NCBI RefSeq assembly: GCF_037176765.1
Contig: NC_090023.1
Coordinates: 142,897,366 to 142,961,365 of the forward strand
DNA from: Anolis sagrei
Lineage: Eukaryota > Chordata > Lepidosauria > Squamata > Anolidae
DNA: 64,000 nucleotides
Direction: 5' to 3'
Shown here: positions 1 through 10,448 of the stretch, piece after piece
Layout of the letters: each line of letters opens with the position of its first letter
Numbering within the stretch: position 1 is the stretch's first letter
Program-made: the position numbers and the translations under genes
The notes under the pieces: model-generated
Told to the model about the DNA's origin: nothing
What the model saw: only the letters and a program-made list of their open reading frames with translations
Databases searched by the model: none

Positions 1-221
1 TGTTTGGTCATGAGCATTAACAGTTGGAAAGGGGGTTAACAAATTGTTGTTTTCAGATGCCAAATAAAAGTGGGGTGGTTTTGCAATTCTACATAACCAA
101 TTCCATACGTCTCCTCCATCCCACCACTGTTTTTTTTTTCTAAAGAAAGCTGTCATACTAAACACAGTTGGTTGAAAATAAATTCCAGAGAAGAAGCCTA
201 CTTTTTAAGTATGTTGCTTGT

Positions 222-532
222 AGGTAAAGGTAAAGATTTCCCCTCGACATTAAGTCTAGTTGAATCTGACTCTGGAGGTGGTGCTCATCTCCATTTCTAA
301 GCTGACATTATCTGTAGACACCTCCAAGGTCATGAGGCTGGCATAATAGCATGGAGTGCCATTACCTTCCTACCGGAGCGATACTTATTTATCTACTTAC
401 ATTTAGATGTTTTTGAACTGCTAGGTTTGCAGAAGATGAGGCTAACAATGGGAGCTCACCCTGTCCCATGGATATGAACCGCCGACCTTCTGGTCAGCAA
501 GTTCTGCAGCTTAGCAGTTTAATTTGCACCAC
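222..532 (-). mobile_element. tRNA-derived SINE, minus orientation (lizard ACA-like)
   Basis: Reverse complement of the SINE type also present near 63,230-63,550. The tRNA-like head lies at the right end (B-box-like segment near 470-490) and the tail ending in TTTACCTTTACC at the left end. The body matches the second copy over most of its length with scattered substitutions, so it is an old insertion. The name is from memory of Anolis SINEs, not from a search. Confidence 0.75.
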
Positions 533-589
533 TACTTGAAGAAAACCCCTCTAAAAGTGTAGCAAAATTACAGTTATGAAGTACCAACT

Positions 590-695
590 AATTTTATGAC
601 TGGGGGTCACCACAACATGAAGAACTCTACTAAGGAATCGCAGTATTAGGAAAGTTGCGAATCAATGGTATAGATGCACCTTAAAATGAACTCTA
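590..695 (+). mobile_element. SPIN-like hAT transposon 3' end fragment
   Basis: Contains the segment AAAATTACAGTTATGAAGTA followed by GGGGGTCACCACAACATGA, also seen at 9,590-9,702 and 29,325-29,433. The order and content match what I recall of the terminal part of SPIN-type hAT elements. Only the terminal hundred bases are recognisable. Confidence 0.55.
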
Positions 696-949
696 TTCTT
701 AGTCAGCATTCAAACCACTATTGCATTTGTGCATGGAGAACAGGAGTCTGGTCAGTGGTCACTGGCAATTATGAGGCACTGCTTACACGCTGGAGTGGGG
801 CTGGGAAAGAGAGGCCTTGGCAAAGAACACAGAGTTAACACAGCTGAATGGTCCCCTTTTTATGACTGGGACAGGATGGTTTTAATGCACAAAGAGGGCT
901 TCTTTTCTGAAGCCACGAGTCTACTACTCTCAAGTGTCAATTTATCTGT

Positions 950-1205
950 GCTTTTAGTTCTGGTACTTCAGAGTCCTAACAGACAAAGAAAAGTCTTTGT
1001 CTACATTGGACAAACAGGACGTAAGAGCATTAATGGACAGAAACCTGATATAAGAAATGGCAATATCCAAAAACCAGTTGTAGAACATTTCAACCTTCCT
1101 GGGTGCAAAGTAAATTATTTGCACATTGCGATCTCTGAACATGAAAATAGAACTGTGAAATCACTTCCTTGGCACCTTGAGTGTGGAGGAGAAAAGAGAA
1201 ACTAG
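950..1205 (+). pseudogene. Penelope-like element GIY-YIG endonuclease fragment
   Basis: The plus-strand frame ending at 1,205 has a GIY-YIG-like start (VYIGQTGRKS) and then a PVVEHFNLPGC stretch, the pattern seen at the C-terminus of Penelope-like elements (charged spacer, then xxAxHFN.PGH). About 80 codons are readable. No reverse transcriptase domain is seen next to it, so it is a detached 3' piece. The upstream part of the open frame (729-950) looks unrelated. The family call rests on motif resemblance only. Confidence 0.45.
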
Positions 1206-1475
1206 GAAGACCTGAATTGAATGATACTCATCAATTCTAATCCATTAGCAAATGTATAAAATGGCTTCATCATATATATAACGAAAGGAATCTTCCCAGA
1301 GAAAATTCTGAATCCAGAAAAACTGACTTTTGGTCAGCAGATGTATTGTTTACCAACTCTAACTGACTACTGTAAAGATTTTAAAGACGTGTATTAACTT
1401 CCACAGTCTTTTGAAAATTTAGAGCTAGGGTCATGCTTTGCCTCATTCTGGATATTATTGTATTCTATCCCATTC

Positions 1476-1477
1476 AC

Positions 1478-1533
<56 letters not shown>

Positions 1534-2560
1534 AAAAAAATTAACCCACCCTCTCTCCTCGAAGGGACTCAGGGTGGCTTCCAACCATAAAACATAAAAT
1601 TGGCAAACATTCAATGCCATCAAAAACATCAATACATTTAAATATAAAATTAAAGCAAGATAAAAGATATTGGCAGAAAGAGTGAGTCACGCAGTCAAGC
1701 ATCAAGAAACATCAGACCATTAAAACTGTATTAGATGTAAAAATATAGCTCTTCAATAAAAGAGTCAGTGATCCTCTCCTTTCCATAAACAAGCGAGCAG
1801 AGGTGGGTTTTTTTAGCTCTTTCTTGATGGAGCGGAGTGTGGAGGCTGTTCTAACTTCTTTTGGGATAGAGTTCCAGAGGGAAGGGGTGACCGTAAAGAA
1901 GGTGCCTCTCTCGTCCCCACCAGCCACATTTGAGATGGGAATGAGACTGAGAGGAAGGCTCCCTCTGATGATCGCAGAGTCTGAGCAGGTTTATAAACAG
2001 GGATGCGCAATGTCAAATAGCCTGGACCCAAACCATTTAAGGTTTTATAGGTAATGACCAGCACTTTGTATTTAACTTGAAAGCAGTCCAGCAGCCAGGG
2101 GAGCTGCTGCAACATGGAAGTGGTTCTCAGGGGGAGTATGGCACTCTGGTTAGTAACCTGGCTGCCAATATCTGGACCAGTTGAAGCTTCCGAACTATCT
2201 TTAAAGGCAGCCCCAAATAAAGAGCATTGCAGTAATCCAAGCGGAATGTGACTAAAGCGTGGACAACCATGGCCAGATCTGGCATCTTAAGACATGGGCA
2301 CAACTGGTGCAGAAGTTTTAATTGTGCAAAGGCGCTCCTGGCCACCGGTGACACTTGGGGTTCCAGGGCCAACAATGAGTCCAGGATCATCCCCAGACTG
2401 CACACCTATGTCTTCAGGGGAAGCGTGACCCCATCCAACACAAGTTGTAATCTCCCCCACCCCCTGATCTGCCTTATGATCGACCAGGAGTACCTCCGTC
2501 TTGTCTGGATTTAATTTCAACTTTTTGGCCTCCATCCAGTCCATTACTGATGATATTAAC
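1476..2560 (-). mobile_element. L2-like LINE, 5'-truncated, minus strand
   Basis: Minus-strand pieces in several frames give the end of a reverse transcriptase and the C-terminal region: KLKLNPDKTEVLLVD near 2,460-2,530, LDYCNALYLGLPLK near 2,210-2,250, then YKTLNGLGPGYL near 2,020-2,050. The frame is broken several times by indels and stops. The 3' end is a conserved tail (GACTCAGGGTGGCTT, 1,565-1,579 on the plus strand) ending in an (ATA)n tract at 1,480-1,535. Better copies of the same family lie at 46,196-47,325 and 41,930-42,700. Confidence 0.8.
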
Positions 2561-3593
2561 TATAAATATGTTTTATGCCTGAGGACTTAATACCACCCAG
2601 TACTACATACGAAGCACTGGATTTATATCAAAAAAAGCTTATACAAAAATAAAAAATAGTTGGTCTTAAAGACGCTGCTGGGTTTCTTTCCCCTTCTATC
2701 TTTCCTTCCTACTTTTTATGTGGCAAGAGACTAGCATGGTTACATCTTCATTCCTACTCAATTTATAACTTCCAATTCTTCGGTTCTTTGGAAAGTGCAC
2801 CATGTTTTAGATTTATTCAGCCGGAAAAGTAGCTAGTCATTAGCTTAGTGCTGGTGGATAGGGGATTTTTAAAAATGCATAAACAGTCACACCTTTTTAA
2901 AGTACAGTTCTAAAAGAACATTTCCGCAAAGTGAAATTTGCTGATAAGCTTGCAAATTTGTTTACATGCTCCTCCCAGAGATCAGCATACACAGATCTCC
3001 TTGTTATGATGTTGGCTCTAGATGCCAGAGTAAATTTTCTGTTGCCAATTACACTTTTAATAGACTTTTCTTCTTATCCACTGAGAGGCACATCACTGCA
3101 GAATTACTTCCTTGGCAACTTGACTTTGGAAGAAAAAGCAAGGATTGACTGTAGGAACTAAACTATTCACATTTCAGTCACTTTCCTCAGCCTTTTCTAA
3201 TTCTTCCTAAGAGCTCTGCCCAGGGTTTTCTGAATTGAACAAATGCTTACAATTGTGGTGGCACTGGAAGGGGAAAAGGAGGAAGAGTGCCTTTCATAGG
3301 AATCTCCCAATCACACTATCCGGACCCCTGCATCTATATAGCAAATGATAAAGTTTAGTTTTGTACTATCTCCTTGTGTTAAATTACAAAGGAAGGGTGT
3401 TGCTTTGGGTTTATTGGTATTTATTATGTAACATTATCAATGTGTGAAGCATAGGCTTGGGCATTTTTAGTCTCAAAGGAGATGATAATCTGAAAAGTCA
3501 TCAAAGGTGAAATAGCTGAAAAAAGAAGCTCCCTTTCTAGTTGTGTGCCCCAGCAACTGATATACATTACAATACAATTGTTATTCTGTCATC
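2561..3593. other. No gene recognised
   Basis: AT-rich DNA with only short chance frames, for example 76 codons at 2,931-3,161. I see no splice-like structure, domain or repeat copy shared with the rest of the window. Confidence 0.4.
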
Positions 3594-3629
<36 letters not shown>

Positions 3630-3665
3630 CTTTATTTGTACCCCGCTAGCATCTCCCGAAGGACC
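3594..3665 (-). mobile_element. L2-like LINE tail with (TTA)n tract, minus orientation
   Basis: A (TTA)n run at about 3,594-3,630 is followed by TTTGTACCCCGCTAGCATCTCC, the same tail type as at 8,510-8,545 and 46,230-46,260. It is the 3' extremity of a minus-strand copy. Confidence 0.55.
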
Positions 3666-3837
3666 CCCCCCCCTTTAAAAAAGTCTTAACTCCAACAAAG
3701 GAGGAAGAAGGCCCCAAGCCCCAGTTGCTCTGCCAGCCCCCACTATTTTATCCTTAGGCTTAGCCAAAAGGCTAAACAGTTCCAATCCAGCTTACCTGTC
3801 CAAACATATTTCCCTTTTAGTGTCAAGATCAGCTGGG

Positions 3838-4290
3838 GTGGTCCTGCTCTCAGTTCCACCGCTTTTGCAGGTGCGATTGGCGGGGACGAGAGACAGGAAC
3901 CTTCTCAGTGGTGGCCCCTCGGCTGTGGAACGCCTTCTCCAGTGAGATTAGATTGGCTCCATTCCTCCTGGTGTTCAGGAAGAAACGTAAATCTTGGTTA
4001 TGCATGCAGGCATTTGGCGAGTGATAGTATTGCAGTATAACACCTAAATGAAGCAACTAAATGATGACAATGGGAATTATGCAATGTTAATGCTCTACGT
4101 TTTATGTGATGACATTTTTATGTATAGTGTTTTAATAGTTTAATTCATATTTATATGTTATTGATTTTAGTTGATGTTATGTATTTTTTATATGTATGTA
4201 TATTGGCGGCATTGAATTTTGCCATGTTGTACACTGTTCTGAGTGAGAGAGAGTGGTATAGAAATGCAGTTAATAAATAAAAAATATCAT
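3838..4290 (+). mobile_element. L2-like LINE 3' end, plus orientation
   Basis: The plus strand reads a C-terminal stretch (SVVAPRLWNAFSSEIRLAP, about 3,905-3,962) typical of the last residues of L2-like ORF2. A 3' untranslated tail follows, with GTACACTGTTCTGAGTG and a terminal AATAAATAAA at about 4,270-4,284. It is heavily 5'-truncated. Confidence 0.6.
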
Positions 4291-4299
4291 CTGGATGAC

Positions 4300-5320
4300 T
4301 GAAATGCCACTGGCTGTTTCTGCTGCCTTCACAACAGGCCCTTAGACTTAATAAAATAAACTCATGCTGACAATATGATTTCTGGCTTTTTTTCATATTT
4401 ATTGGAGGGAGAGGGACTGTATCACCACTCTGATTTTCTATGCATCACGGATGTAAATTTTTTTAGTTGCTTTGTTTCCCCTCCTCAGCAGAGAGCTGTA
4501 GAGCACCCCTCCAGGTCTCATCATCCTCTGGGAAGTGGGAGCTTCCTCTGTTCACAGAACGCTGAAGTCCCAGATCTCCCTGCTTGAGCCTCTACTTCCA
4601 GTATTGCTGCTGGAGTAGATCTGCCTCAGTGGTGGAAAGCCTCTCAGCTAATGCAAGGATACTTCAACTGGGCCCCATTCATTCAGCAGATCTGGGAGCT
4701 ATGATGGTTTGTTGGGCAAATAATTTTAAATTATCCAAAACACATTCTGATCTGTTCCATTTTATAATTTTGATTATAATGACTCTTTACTACAGCTCAT
4801 ATCTCAGAGTGTCCACACTATCTAAAAACAGAAAGGTCTCGTCTCTTTTGTGACTGAGGGAGGATTGGTAAGGGGCACTCGTGCTAAATCATTCAAATTT
4901 ATTAGTGCATAGTACACAGCAAGCTTATATTTTATTTTCTTCTCACACTCGCACCATGTAATTGTGGGCACATTTATATGTGTGGTCCCATATGCTATGT
5001 TTGGTTTTAATCGTATCTCTGATATTACTTTGGGCAGGATCTTCATTGCCACAGTTGCCTTTTCCCAACCATTTGTGTCTCTTTTAGAACTTCTGAAGCT
5101 CAAATGTGCCTTGTGGTTTTAGGTTCACTTATATCCATTCATACCATGCTTTCTCATATCTATGTCTTCATTTATTTTATGCCAACAAAAAAATAAAAAC
5201 ATATGAGTCTGGTTTGCTAGTTTTTCTCCAATGGTTGTGGATGTGGGAACATTCCCATGTGGAGAAAGATGAAAGTTGCTGTGTGGTGAGCTGCCTTGGT
5301 CATGGCTGCATCTTTCTGAT
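4300..5320. other. No gene recognised
   Basis: AT-rich DNA. The short open frames (60 to 93 codons) on both strands show no domain, no codon bias and no exon-like flanks. Confidence 0.35.
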
Positions 5321-5929
5321 TATTTATTAATTATTTATTTTCTGCCATAAAATGACATTCAGGATCCCTAAAAGTGATAAACTTAATATTAATATTAAAA
5401 CTAATACAATTAAAAGATAAAACCAAATTAAAACATAATTCACCACTATACCAAAAGAAACAAACAAAAGCATTGACCCAGTGAGAACACTGTTCAATAC
5501 AAGCCAAGCACCCTATCACCAAAACGACAATGGAATTGGGGCCATTATAGCCTCTATGGGCAGGTCGTTCCAAGAGAACCACATCTTACAGCCCCATTAA
5601 ATGTACTGCTAAGATTTACAGGAGGAACAGACATGTCTAATGTAAAGATCAGAGGGGAGAAAATTAAAAGTTTTCAAAATGTATTGGACTTCATAAATGA
5701 CTTTGAATTATGTTCCTGTGGTGTAGAAGAGTCTTAGAAGGCATCTTACACAATTTGTTTTTAACTGCCAGCAAGTTGACTTTGATTTTGGTGACTGTAT
5801 GAGAGATCTGGTCTAGTAGACTAGGGCTTCCTCTATTGAGTGAATCAATCCATCTGTATTACAGTCTTTCTCTTTTCCTACTGCTTTCTAGTTTGCTATT
5901 TTTTACCAATAGTTTACTTCTTCTTCTTC

Positions 5930-6010
5930 TTCTTCTTATTATTATTATTATTATTATTATTACTTATTACTATTATTATTAATTACTATTATTATTAATA
6001 ATAATTTACT
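5930..6010. repeat. TTC/TTA microsatellite cluster
   Basis: Consecutive (TTC)n, (TTA)n and interrupted (ATT)n runs between about 5,920 and 6,010. Confidence 0.8.
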
Positions 6011-6390
6011 AGTAGTTTTCTAATGAGTCATCTCTTCTCATGATATGGCCAAAGTATGAAAACCTCCATTTAATCATCATTGCTTCTAAGTAGAGTTCAG
6101 GCTTGATTTGTTCTAGAACCCACTGATTTGTCTGTCTAGCAATCTATGATATCTGTAGAACTCTTCTCCAGTACCTTATTTGAAATGAGTTGATGTTCTT
6201 TCTGACAGCTTTCTTCATTGTCCAGCTTGGACAACCATGCATAGAAATGGGAAACATGATGACATGGCCAAGGATAGCTTTCATATTCAATGATATATCT
6301 TAACACTTCTGAATCTTGTCTAGTTCTTTCATACCTGCCCTTCCAAGTCCGAATTTGAGTTCTTGACAGCAGTCTCCATTTTGATTGACT
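6011..6390 (-). mobile_element. BovB (RTE) LINE fragment, minus strand
   Basis: The minus strand aligns by eye with the BovB 3' region also present at 45,064-45,480. Shared landmarks are the segment before TGGACAATGAAGAAAGC (6,205-6,221) and the part reading GGCCATATCATGAGAAGA (6,036-6,053). It is interrupted by stops and indels, older than the 45 kb copy, and lies next to a second LINE family in the same orientation. Confidence 0.6.
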
Positions 6391-6690
6391 GAGGTCAGGT
6401 GTGAATAATTTTTGAGCAGAAATGGTCAACTTGACTGCATTGTCTGTAACTTTAAAAAATTCTTCCTCTGTGCATGAGGCAGGACCTTGTGAGCAAGTAT
6501 ACAGATGTGGAGTTTTTTGTTCTGCTATACAGTTGCACAAGGTGAAGGATTCTTCTAGGTAGGGCCATTTTGCCAGGTTGTCTTTTGATCTGCCCACTCC
6601 ACTTCTGAGCCTGTTCAGGGACTTCCAAGTTGTCAGTTCTTGGTTTGCTCCTGTAGGCAGACCCTCATGGGGGGTGGGGGGGGCAACCAT
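6391..6690 (-). mobile_element. Jockey-type LINE C-terminal fragment, minus strand
   Basis: The minus frame reads WKSLNRLRSGVGRSKDNLAKW, then a cysteine/histidine cluster (LCNCIAEQKTPHLYTC) and ASCTEEEFFKVTDNA. This C-terminal module is also found at 30,205-30,480, there preceded by a reverse transcriptase thumb segment. The clade within the jockey group is not resolved. Confidence 0.55.
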
Positions 6691-7084
6691 TTGGGATTTC
6701 CTGGTTTAGCTGCCCAGAGGGATACTCTTCCTGTTGCTAGAGGAACATTAAGAGGAGTGGTGGTTCTCAAGAAGCCTTTCCTTGATTTAAGTCATGCAGT
6801 GGATAGCTTTCACAGTGAGAACAGGTCTCTTAGGACCAGATTGTCAGACTGTATGTATCTTCTACTACAGTTTGAATTTATGGATCAGAACTCCTTCAAG
6901 AATTGTCATCATAGTAACCATTCATTTCCTTAAGTAGGCTTAGTTCTGGATCTAAGAAGTTGCTCCCAGGTTCTTCCCATGAATGAAATATGGGGCCCAA
7001 CAGACAGAATCTCCTGCTCACTGAAGATATATGAGAATGCGGTGAAGAATGAGAAGGTTCTTTAACATAAATGATCTCCAAAGA

Positions 7085-7355
7085 CCGGGAGCCCCCGGTG
7101 GCACAGTGGGTTAAAGCCCTGTGCCGGCAGGACTGAAGACTGACAGGTCGCAGGTTCGAATCCGGGGAAAGGCAGATGAGCTCCCTCTGTCAGCTCCAGC
7201 CCTTCATGTGGGGACGTGAGAGAAGCCTCCCACAAGGATGATAAAACATCAAATCATTCAGGTGTCCCCTGGGCAACGTCCTTGCAGATGGCCAATTCTC
7301 TCATACCAGAAGCAACTTGCAGTTTCTCAAGTTGTTCCTGACATGATTAAAAAAA
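7085..7355 (+). mobile_element. tRNA-derived SINE, plus strand
   Basis: Head with A-box-like GGTGGCACAGTGGGTTA and B-box GGTTCGAATCC at 7,153-7,163. The body contains CTTGCAGATGGCCAATTCTC and the tail is CTCAAGTTGTTCCTGACATGATTAAAAAAAAA. Other copies lie at 8,866-9,190 and, reversed, at 43,816-44,045. The tail resembles the end of the LINE at 30,105-30,960. Confidence 0.8.
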
Positions 7356-7934
7356 AATCTCCAAAGACAAAGAGGCTGTATACAAGCATTTGAGATAACT
7401 ACTTTGGATGTTGTGCTTTGAAATAAAATGCATTTTCCCATCTGCTTCTCATTATAAACTGGGAATCCAGAAAAGAGAAGCATTTCTTATGTGAGGTGCT
7501 TCATTTTGGTGGCAAAAATGTTGGAAATCATACAGGGAGAGCCATACACCCACATTTTTCAGTGACTTAAACATGACCTATAGTTTGCTTTGCTTTGCTT
7601 ATCATGGCTCACGCAAACAGCCACAAATATTTTAATATAAGGTTTATTGAGCTTACTTTAGTTTAGTTTGATGCATAACTGGAACTCGGTTTATTCTGGC
7701 TGAGGGCAGGCCTGGAATCGAAAAGGGTGGTCAATGTTATTGGCTCAGGACAAGCAGTTTTGTATTTTGAACCCAACATTATTTTGCCTGTCACATGCCT
7801 TTGCTATCATTAAGGGATAGTGCTGCCCAAGAGAAAGATTCCCTTCCACAACACTTTCCAAATATTTTAAGAAATAATACAAGGGCAACATTTGGTCAAA
7901 AAGACAAAATTCCTCATTTATATGTATACCCAAA

Positions 7935-8060
7935 GAATTGTGTCATAGAATCACAGCTCTTCCAACAGCTAGCCATCCAGTCTCTGTTTAAAATCCCCCA
8001 GAGGAGGAGACTCCACTACACTGAGGCAGCCTTTTCTGCTGTCAAATCATGCAGTTGATT
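7935..8060 (-). mobile_element. CR1 LINE 3' end fragment, minus strand
   Basis: Contains the reverse complement of the CR1 end that is also seen at 37,385-37,862: CATAGAATCACAGCTCTTCC, then GCCATCCAGTCTCTGTTTAAA and the segment on two sides of CACTACACTGAGGCAG. Strongly diverged. Confidence 0.6.
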
Positions 8061-8477
8061 TTCCTGCGTTTGGAAGAAAACACAGGTGTCAGCACATCCA
8101 AAGTGCAATGAATGAGCCTCACTCTAGGAAACCTCTCTCATAATCTTCCCTGCCAGGATCGAAATGAACTGCGGATTCACCAGGATCTTAGCACTGTGCC
8201 TATTCTTAACATCAAAGTAATATTTTGGAACATGTGAAAGGGGAACAGAGTACCAACGAGCATGTACAAAATAGAGTTCTTAATCAACCACAACTCGCTC
8301 TGACACAGCAGCTATAAAAAAGTGGCTCTAGAAGTGATCTCCTAGTAATTCCTTATTACAGTCATTCTGGATATGTATAAACATAAAACAAATCACGCAT
8401 ATGGACATAATTTTGGCCTTCATTTATTTATAGGGTTTGCCTTCCACTTTCTCTCAAGGAGACTCAAAGCAGCCATT

Positions 8478-8660
8478 ATAATAATAATAATAATAATCAT
8501 CATCATCATCTTTATTTATACCTTGCCACCATCTCCCCCAGCGGGGACTTGGGGTGGCTTACATGAGGTCAAGCCCAAACAACATGTTACAGCAAAATAA
8601 AACCAAAAACATAAGCAACAAGCAACAACATCGTAATCACATAAAATCATATGCATAAAT
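8478..8660 (-). mobile_element. L2-like LINE tail, minus orientation
   Basis: (ATA)n then (ATC)n at 8,478-8,510, followed by TTTATTTATACCTTGCCACC and GGGACTTGGGGTGGCTTACA. It shares the same 3' tail as the copy at 46,196-46,290. Confidence 0.65.
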
Positions 8661-8865
8661 ATAACATTACAATAAACACATTGATTATTTCTTTTAAAAA
8701 ATGGGATGTCTTTTCCTTGCATAATATTAATCCTTCATTATTTTAATGAAGCAGTGTCAACAAAAGACAAAGGCTACAGACTTTTATATTTCCAGGATTC
8801 AAAACATCAGGATGCAAACAGTGACACCTGCAGGTTTCTTATGAAATAGTACACCAGCTATTATG

Positions 8866-9190
8866 AAGCCCCGGTGGTGCAGTGGGTTCAACCCTTGTGC
8901 CGGCAGGTCGCAGGCACAAGGGTGTCTTCCACCACTAAGATTCTATGATTCTAAGATTCTATAGAGACTGAAGACCGACAGGTTGGAGGTTCGAATCTGG
9001 GGAGTGCATGGATGAGCTCCCTCTATCAGCAGTTTTTCATACAGGGACATGAGGGAAGCCTCCCACAAGGATGGTAAAAATATCAAAAAGCATCCGAGCA
9101 TCCCCTCAGCAACATCCTTGCAGACAGCCAATTCTCTCACACCAGAAGCGACTTGCAGTGTCTCAAGACGCTCCTGACATGACACAAAAA
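8866..9190 (+). mobile_element. tRNA-derived SINE with internal insertion
   Basis: Same family as 7,085-7,355. After the A-box region an extra segment at about 8,908-8,965 (short repeats of GATTCTATGATTCT) interrupts the tRNA-like part. The B-box and the tail CGCTCCTGACATGACACAAAAA follow in order. Confidence 0.75.
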
Positions 9191-9479
9191 AATTAAAACA
9201 AACTGGCTGGTTCTTCTATAAAACCGAAAACTGACAAGTTAGTGTTTATCAGGACTACTAAATAATGTTACAGTGAGAAATAAGTGGCCTGAGCTGTCTG
9301 TTTCTTGAGATATCTATCAGTCATGATGGTATGCAAATTAGGAGATTTTAGGAGATAAGGGAAGATAAAAGAGTTCAAAAATCTAGGCCTGTGAACTGGT
9401 CTTAAATACATCTCTGTCACTGTAAAATCACTGTTGCAGGCTCAGTGAAGCTATGTTAATATATGACAGACTAACTTTA

Positions 9480-9702
9480 TATATTTTCTATGATAGAGTA
9501 GCAAGCTTGTTTGATGAAGGGAATGCTGCAGATGTTCAATTTGTAACAATAAAATACATCCTGCATATCAGATATTTACATTATGGTTCATAACAGTAGC
9601 AAAATTACAGTTATTAAGTAGCAATTAAAATAATGTATGGTTGGGGGACATCACAGGAACTGTATTAAGGGGTCACGGAATTAGGATGGTTGAGAACCAC
9701 TG
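9480..9702 (+). mobile_element. SPIN-like hAT transposon 3' end
   Basis: Shows TACATCCTGCATATCAGATA, then AGCAAAATTACAGTTATTAA, and ends in the hAT-type terminus GGTTGAGAACCACTG. It is flanked on the right by TTCTAGAC, a typical hAT target. Related to 29,180-29,433 and 590-695. No transposase frame remains. Confidence 0.65.
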
Positions 9703-9829
9703 TTCTAGACACATCCAGTCCTCAGGGAAATGCCATTCTTATGTGAAGAGACAATTGGACTTGAAGCATCATCTTTACTGTCATTTTTCCTTTGACCTTA
9801 CTCCCCCTTTTGCTGAACATCTGTATTAG

Positions 9830-10057
9830 TTCCTTCCAGCTCGGGATTCCATAACTTTGGATTTGTGGGTCCTAGACATTGTTGCCCATGGTTATGCAAA
9901 TGCCATACTCTCCCACCTTCCAGTATTACTTGCATCACACACACATCCTTTGCTATGCCATAAATGTTGATATAAGTGATATCCCTGGATAGTAATGCTC
10001 CCTGCCATCCTCTACTATGATGCAGAGATTGGTTTGTTATTATTGATCTCCAGGATA
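9830..10057 (+). mobile_element. Older DIRS-type retrotransposon relic, left part
   Basis: Fossil. The plus strand here resembles part of the DIRS polyprotein that the younger element carries on its minus strand: a reverse-transcriptase-type stretch ends right at the boundary with the young element (10,028-10,055). The rest of the relic continues on the far side at 15,944-16,110 in the same orientation. It is broken and far more diverged than the element inserted in it. Confidence 0.6.
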
Positions 10058-10411
10058 TGAGAGGTTGCTTACCTGTAACCGTAGTTTCCCTAGTGTTGTG
10101 CTGTGAATTCGCACTAATGGTACTCTCTCTGCGCATGCGCAGCCTCATCCGGAATCTTCAGTTAAAATTTAAAAGAAAAAGCGGTTGGCCCCGCGCACAC
10201 TCCCCAAGATAGCATAAATAGCCCGCGGCAGGCCAACCGCCTCCAGATCTCTTCCGCCGCCAAAGCAGCCAGAAGGAGGAGGCATGACAAACTGTGGGGA
10301 GGATGGGCGGGGCCGTGCGAATTCACAGCACAACACTAGGGAAACTACGGTTACAGGTAAGCAACCTCTCATTTTCCCTATGTGTCTGTGCTGTGAATGC
10401 GCACTAATGGT
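10058..10411. repeat. DIRS left terminal repeat and internal complementary region
   Basis: Contains the left inverted terminal repeat and, immediately inside it, segments complementary to the extremities of both ends. 10,058-10,113 is the inverse of 10,313-10,369. 10,376-10,411 is the inverse of the outer right end at 15,903-15,940. This allows the rolling template used by DIRS replication. Confidence 0.8.
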
Positions 10412-10448
10412 ATAAGACTAGCGAGCTACCCACCTTGGACGGCGGGAG

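Noticed and set aside
7089-7165. tRNA gene candidate with A and B boxes
   Set aside because: Part of a multi-copy SINE with a LINE-type tail and no intact cloverleaf.
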